From positions 17,023-81,022 of the forward strand of contig JAUMXY010000004.1 of assembly GCA_030528885.1 (NCBI GenBank): a stretch of 64,000 nt of DNA. The letters are read 5' to 3'. A program made the position numbers and the translations under genes. The notes under the pieces are model-generated. The model saw only the letters and a program-made list of their open reading frames with translations. It had not been told where the DNA came from and did no database searches. This DNA comes from Bacteroidales bacterium (GTDB lineage: Bacteria > Bacteroidota > Bacteroidia > Bacteroidales > Bacteroidaceae). This document shows positions 62,238-64,000 of the stretch, piece by piece (position 1 is the first letter of the stretch; every line of letters begins with the position of its first letter).

Positions 62238-62572
62238 CTATATGCTTTTGATGGATAATTAACGTCAGTTCGGCATAAAGAGTCGCTTTGCAGAGGCACT
62301 ACAAGACATATCTTTGTTATATCCGACTCACGTTATCTATCGTATCTGTGTTATAATCGTACTTTTGTAGATGCCTCCCATGAAAAATGACATTTGGCAA
62401 TAATGGGGATAGGGGAAGCAGATGGAATAAAGATGGGAAAAAGATAAAATAACCTATTGGCAGAATTAAGTACGCACTAAATTAATTCCACCAACAGGTT
62501 TTATTAGTTTTAAGGGAAATACAAGCTGTACGTTTAATTAGGTCTGTAAAAAAGAAAAGAATTCATATTCCT
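62238..62572 (+). other. Intergenic stretch with a solo IS982 end
   Basis: No supportable gene. It contains the 50-bp IS end at 62451-62500. The DNA to its left does not resemble transposase: an in-frame TAA directly precedes the shared part. Confidence 0.6.
62451..62500 (+). repeat. Solo IS982-type end, inverted copy of that at 63734
   Basis: 49 of 50 bases match the reverse complement of 63734-63783. The unit is itself an imperfect palindrome with 19-bp arms (AACCTATTGGCAGAATTAA and TTAATTCCACCAACAGGTT) around 12 bp. It reads as the last codons of a transposase plus its terminal repeat, with the body missing. Confidence 0.8.
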
Positions 62573-63556
62573 ATGAAGAAAAATCTTAAATTGCCAGTTC
62601 TTTTATTGGCTTTGTTTTCTGTCTCAAGAGTGTGCGGTCAAATGTCGTTTGATTATCTTGGTGACAAATGGAAAGAGTATTTGCAACGTTCTGTAAGCGA
62701 CTTGACATCGCTTCACCATAATCATTTCAAGGATACCGTTAGTGTGAAAGAGATGAGGGAGGCATTCTTCAAGAACAAAGACAAGCATGTTCTTGAATCT
62801 CCTTATGCGGGGTTCGATTCCGTGGTGTATATTGGAGGGTTTGGAGAAAATGCGATGCTTGTATCCCCATTGAAGCGGCATGCCAATAAAAAAATAAGAG
62901 AGTGCCGTGGGGTGTGGAGTTGGGCGGGACGTTATAGATTACTCCAGCTTTTAGACAAGAACGGGCTCCCACAAAAGCAACTCTTAGAGAAACTGAATGG
63001 TGACAAAAGACAGGAATGGTTGGATGGAGAAGTTCTCAAACTCGGAGAACCACGTTGGTACATGGGATTCGTCGTATCGCCGCGTCCCAATTGGGATGTT
63101 TATGACAAGGGACGATTAGTCATCAGGGTAGGTTATTCACCTAATAGTGAACCTGACTTTTTTACATTTGCCAACCTTACGAAAGTTGTTTTTGACGGCG
63201 ATTGGTTTTCCTCAATTGATGCCGGTGCCAAGCTGTTGGGAATGTTACAGGGCATGCGGTCTTCGGTCCATGTGGACGATACTGAAAGGAAATTCTCGGT
63301 TTTATTATACGCTCGCCCTCAAACGAAGTATTCTCAGAAGGTCACTTATACATTAGAGTTGCTTCAGCCGGAGCATCCTGACAAAGAAACGGTGGAGTTG
63401 TTTCAAGACTTCAAGGGTTTTGTGGAACATATCCCTGCTCCAGCGTTTAAACCTTATTATACAACAGATTTCCGCATCTTGGCGGGGCGTTACTATCGGG
63501 TAACAGTCTCTAAATGTGGCTGGTTGGTTGAAGACTATTTTTCCACGCAGCAGTGA
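62573..63556 (+). CDS. Secreted protein of unknown function
   Basis: 327 residues with a signal peptide (MKKNLKLPVLLLALFSVSRV, cleavage near VCGQ). The mature part is mixed, with repeated Trp/Tyr and conserved-looking segments WSWAGRYRLLQLLDKNGLPQ and PRWYMGFVVSPRPNWDVYDK. No catalytic motif or family recognised. It lies between the inverted IS982 ends and 63 bp before a double-glycine leader peptide, so it may belong to the same peptide locus (for example as a secreted partner or immunity protein), which is speculation. Confidence 0.7.
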   Translation: MKKNLKLPVLLLALFSVSRVCGQMSFDYLGDKWKEYLQRSVSDLTSLHHNHFKDTVSVKEMREAFFKNKDKHVLESPYAGFDSVVYIGGFGENAMLVSPLKRHANKKIRECRGVWSWAGRYRLLQLLDKNGLPQKQLLEKLNGDKRQEWLDGEVLKLGEPRWYMGFVVSPRPNWDVYDKGRLVIRVGYSPNSEPDFFTFANLTKVVFDGDWFSSIDAGAKLLGMLQGMRSSVHVDDTERKFSVLLYARPQTKYSQKVTYTLELLQPEHPDKETVELFQDFKGFVEHIPAPAFKPYYTTDFRILAGRYYRVTVSKCGWLVEDYFSTQQ

Positions 63557-63619
63557 AACAAGATATAGATTTCATTTGATAAAAAATGCCAAATATAATC
63601 ATAAAGAGCACTAAAAATT

Positions 63620-63757
63620 ATGAAAAGAAAAATTACTTTGTCAACTCTTGAAGAGTTGTCCGGTGCCATTTCCCACAATGATTTGGCAAACTATTTAGGT
63701 GGCGGTTCTGGAAACTCTTACCGAGACCCTTATAACCTGTTGGCGGAATTAATTTAG
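63620..63757 (+). CDS. Double-glycine leader peptide, core disrupted by an IS end
   Basis: 45 residues beginning MKRKITLSTLEELSGAISHN then DLANYLGGG. The leader-like helix (LSTLEELSGAI) and the GG site at 27-29 resemble Bacteroidota natural-product precursors secreted by peptidase-containing ABC transporters (TIGR04149-like), though I could not search. The core begins GSGNSYRDPY, but codons 39-45 (NLLAELI) and the stop are encoded by the 50-bp IS982 end at 63734, so the native C-terminus has been lost. A truncated precursor gene is the best reading. Confidence 0.6.
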   Translation: MKRKITLSTLEELSGAISHNDLANYLGGGSGNSYRDPYNLLAELI

Positions 63758-63783
63758 TGCGTACTTAATTCTGCCAATAGGTT
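63734..63783 (-). repeat. IS982-type terminal repeat with transposase C-terminal codons
   Basis: Outer arm AACCTGTTGGCGGAATTAA, inner arm encoding the PIGRIK end of the transposase. It is a near-perfect inverted match to 62451-62500. Confidence 0.8.
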
Positions 63784-63949
63784 TTCCTTTAATATAATTT
63801 ACATATTGCAAAGCGGTCATCGCACTAATTTTGCTGATGATTCTAGCAAACAGGCCGCAAGTGTTTTTGGCATAGTTTCTAATAACAAGGAATTGATCGT
63901 TCAGTTGCGAGAACAAAGTTTCAACTCTTTTTCTAGCCTTTGCGAACAA
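63749..63949 (-). pseudogene. IS982-family transposase, C-terminal fragment
   Basis: Sixty-six codons ending GKPIGRIKYALN, including ARKRVETLFSQLNDQF and the LFARIISKISAMTALQYVN segment typical of IS982 C-termini. The frame immediately upstream is broken by a TAA (about 15 bp before the TTG at 63949), and other frames also contain stops. Either the element is a remnant or a frameshift lies at the window edge. The rest of the element, if any, is beyond 64000. Confidence 0.75.
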
Positions 63950-64000
63950 GTCAACAAATAACAGTTATAAGTCTAACCAGAGTCAACTTATACCAGGGAA

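Noticed and set aside
63734-64000. A complete IS982 element at the right edge
   Set aside because: The transposase frame is broken upstream of residue 1 of the 66-residue fragment, so only a remnant is supported within the window.

Overview
The window looks like a chromosomal segment of a Bacteroidota, most likely a Prevotellaceae-type gut or rumen bacterium. Evidence: repeated Bacteroidota -7 boxes (TAnnTTTG) upstream of genes, weak Shine-Dalgarno sequences, SGLT-type sugar symporters with a NUDIX-type arabinose regulator, DUF families typical of Bacteroidales, and GH10/CBM6 and C10 exoproteins ending in the short C-terminal tail common in Prevotella. No database was searched; family names rest on recognised motifs.

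Layout. 1-8.3 kb (minus): arabinose block, SSS symporter, AraR-like NUDIX regulator, second SSS symporter, araD, araA, araB (cut by the window edge). 8.4-12.4 kb (minus): galactose block, lipoprotein mutarotase, galK, cytoplasmic mutarotase. 12.5-13.8 kb: folC. 14-19.7 kb (plus): a very long hybrid sensor kinase that looks like two kinases fused, its response regulator and a membrane protein. 19.7-21.2 kb (minus): nth, rpmA, rplU. 21.3-25.8 kb (plus): acyltransferase, EamA exporter, DUF1810 protein, rarA. 26-28.7 kb: secreted GH10 xylanase with two CBM6 modules. 29-48 kb (plus): pheT, a 50-residue membrane protein, yebC, TSCPD protein, a lipoprotein, a winged-helix protein, lepA, a large C10 peptidase, a lysozyme-like protein, thrS-infC-rpmI-rplT, fabD, a GH13 enzyme and a secreted esterase.

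48.0-49.9 kb is the most striking part: a minimal type V CRISPR-Cas locus on the minus strand. It has a 469-residue Cas12f-like nuclease with an intact RuvC D/E/D triad and its own promoter, a likely tracrRNA immediately downstream, and an array of four identical 37-bp repeats with 29-bp spacers. A degenerate fifth repeat with one more spacer is probable. No cas1, cas2 or cas4 is present in the window.

50-61 kb (minus) is a dense run of housekeeping genes: formyl-THF cyclo-ligase, S41 protease, dCMP deaminase, a lipoprotein, M3 peptidase, Crp-like regulator, ApbE, two envelope proteins, a GT2, DUF4199, ruvC, DUF4286 and tRNA-Thr(CGT). 61.2-64 kb (plus) holds a secreted NUC1 nuclease, then a segment bounded by inverted 50-bp IS982 ends. 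That segment contains a secreted protein of unknown function and a double-glycine leader peptide whose core is cut by the IS end.

A 65-bp three-unit palindromic repeat (core ACCCCTCGGGT) occurs four times in intergenic DNA, always in the same orientation as local transcription, and one copy lies next to the CRISPR array.
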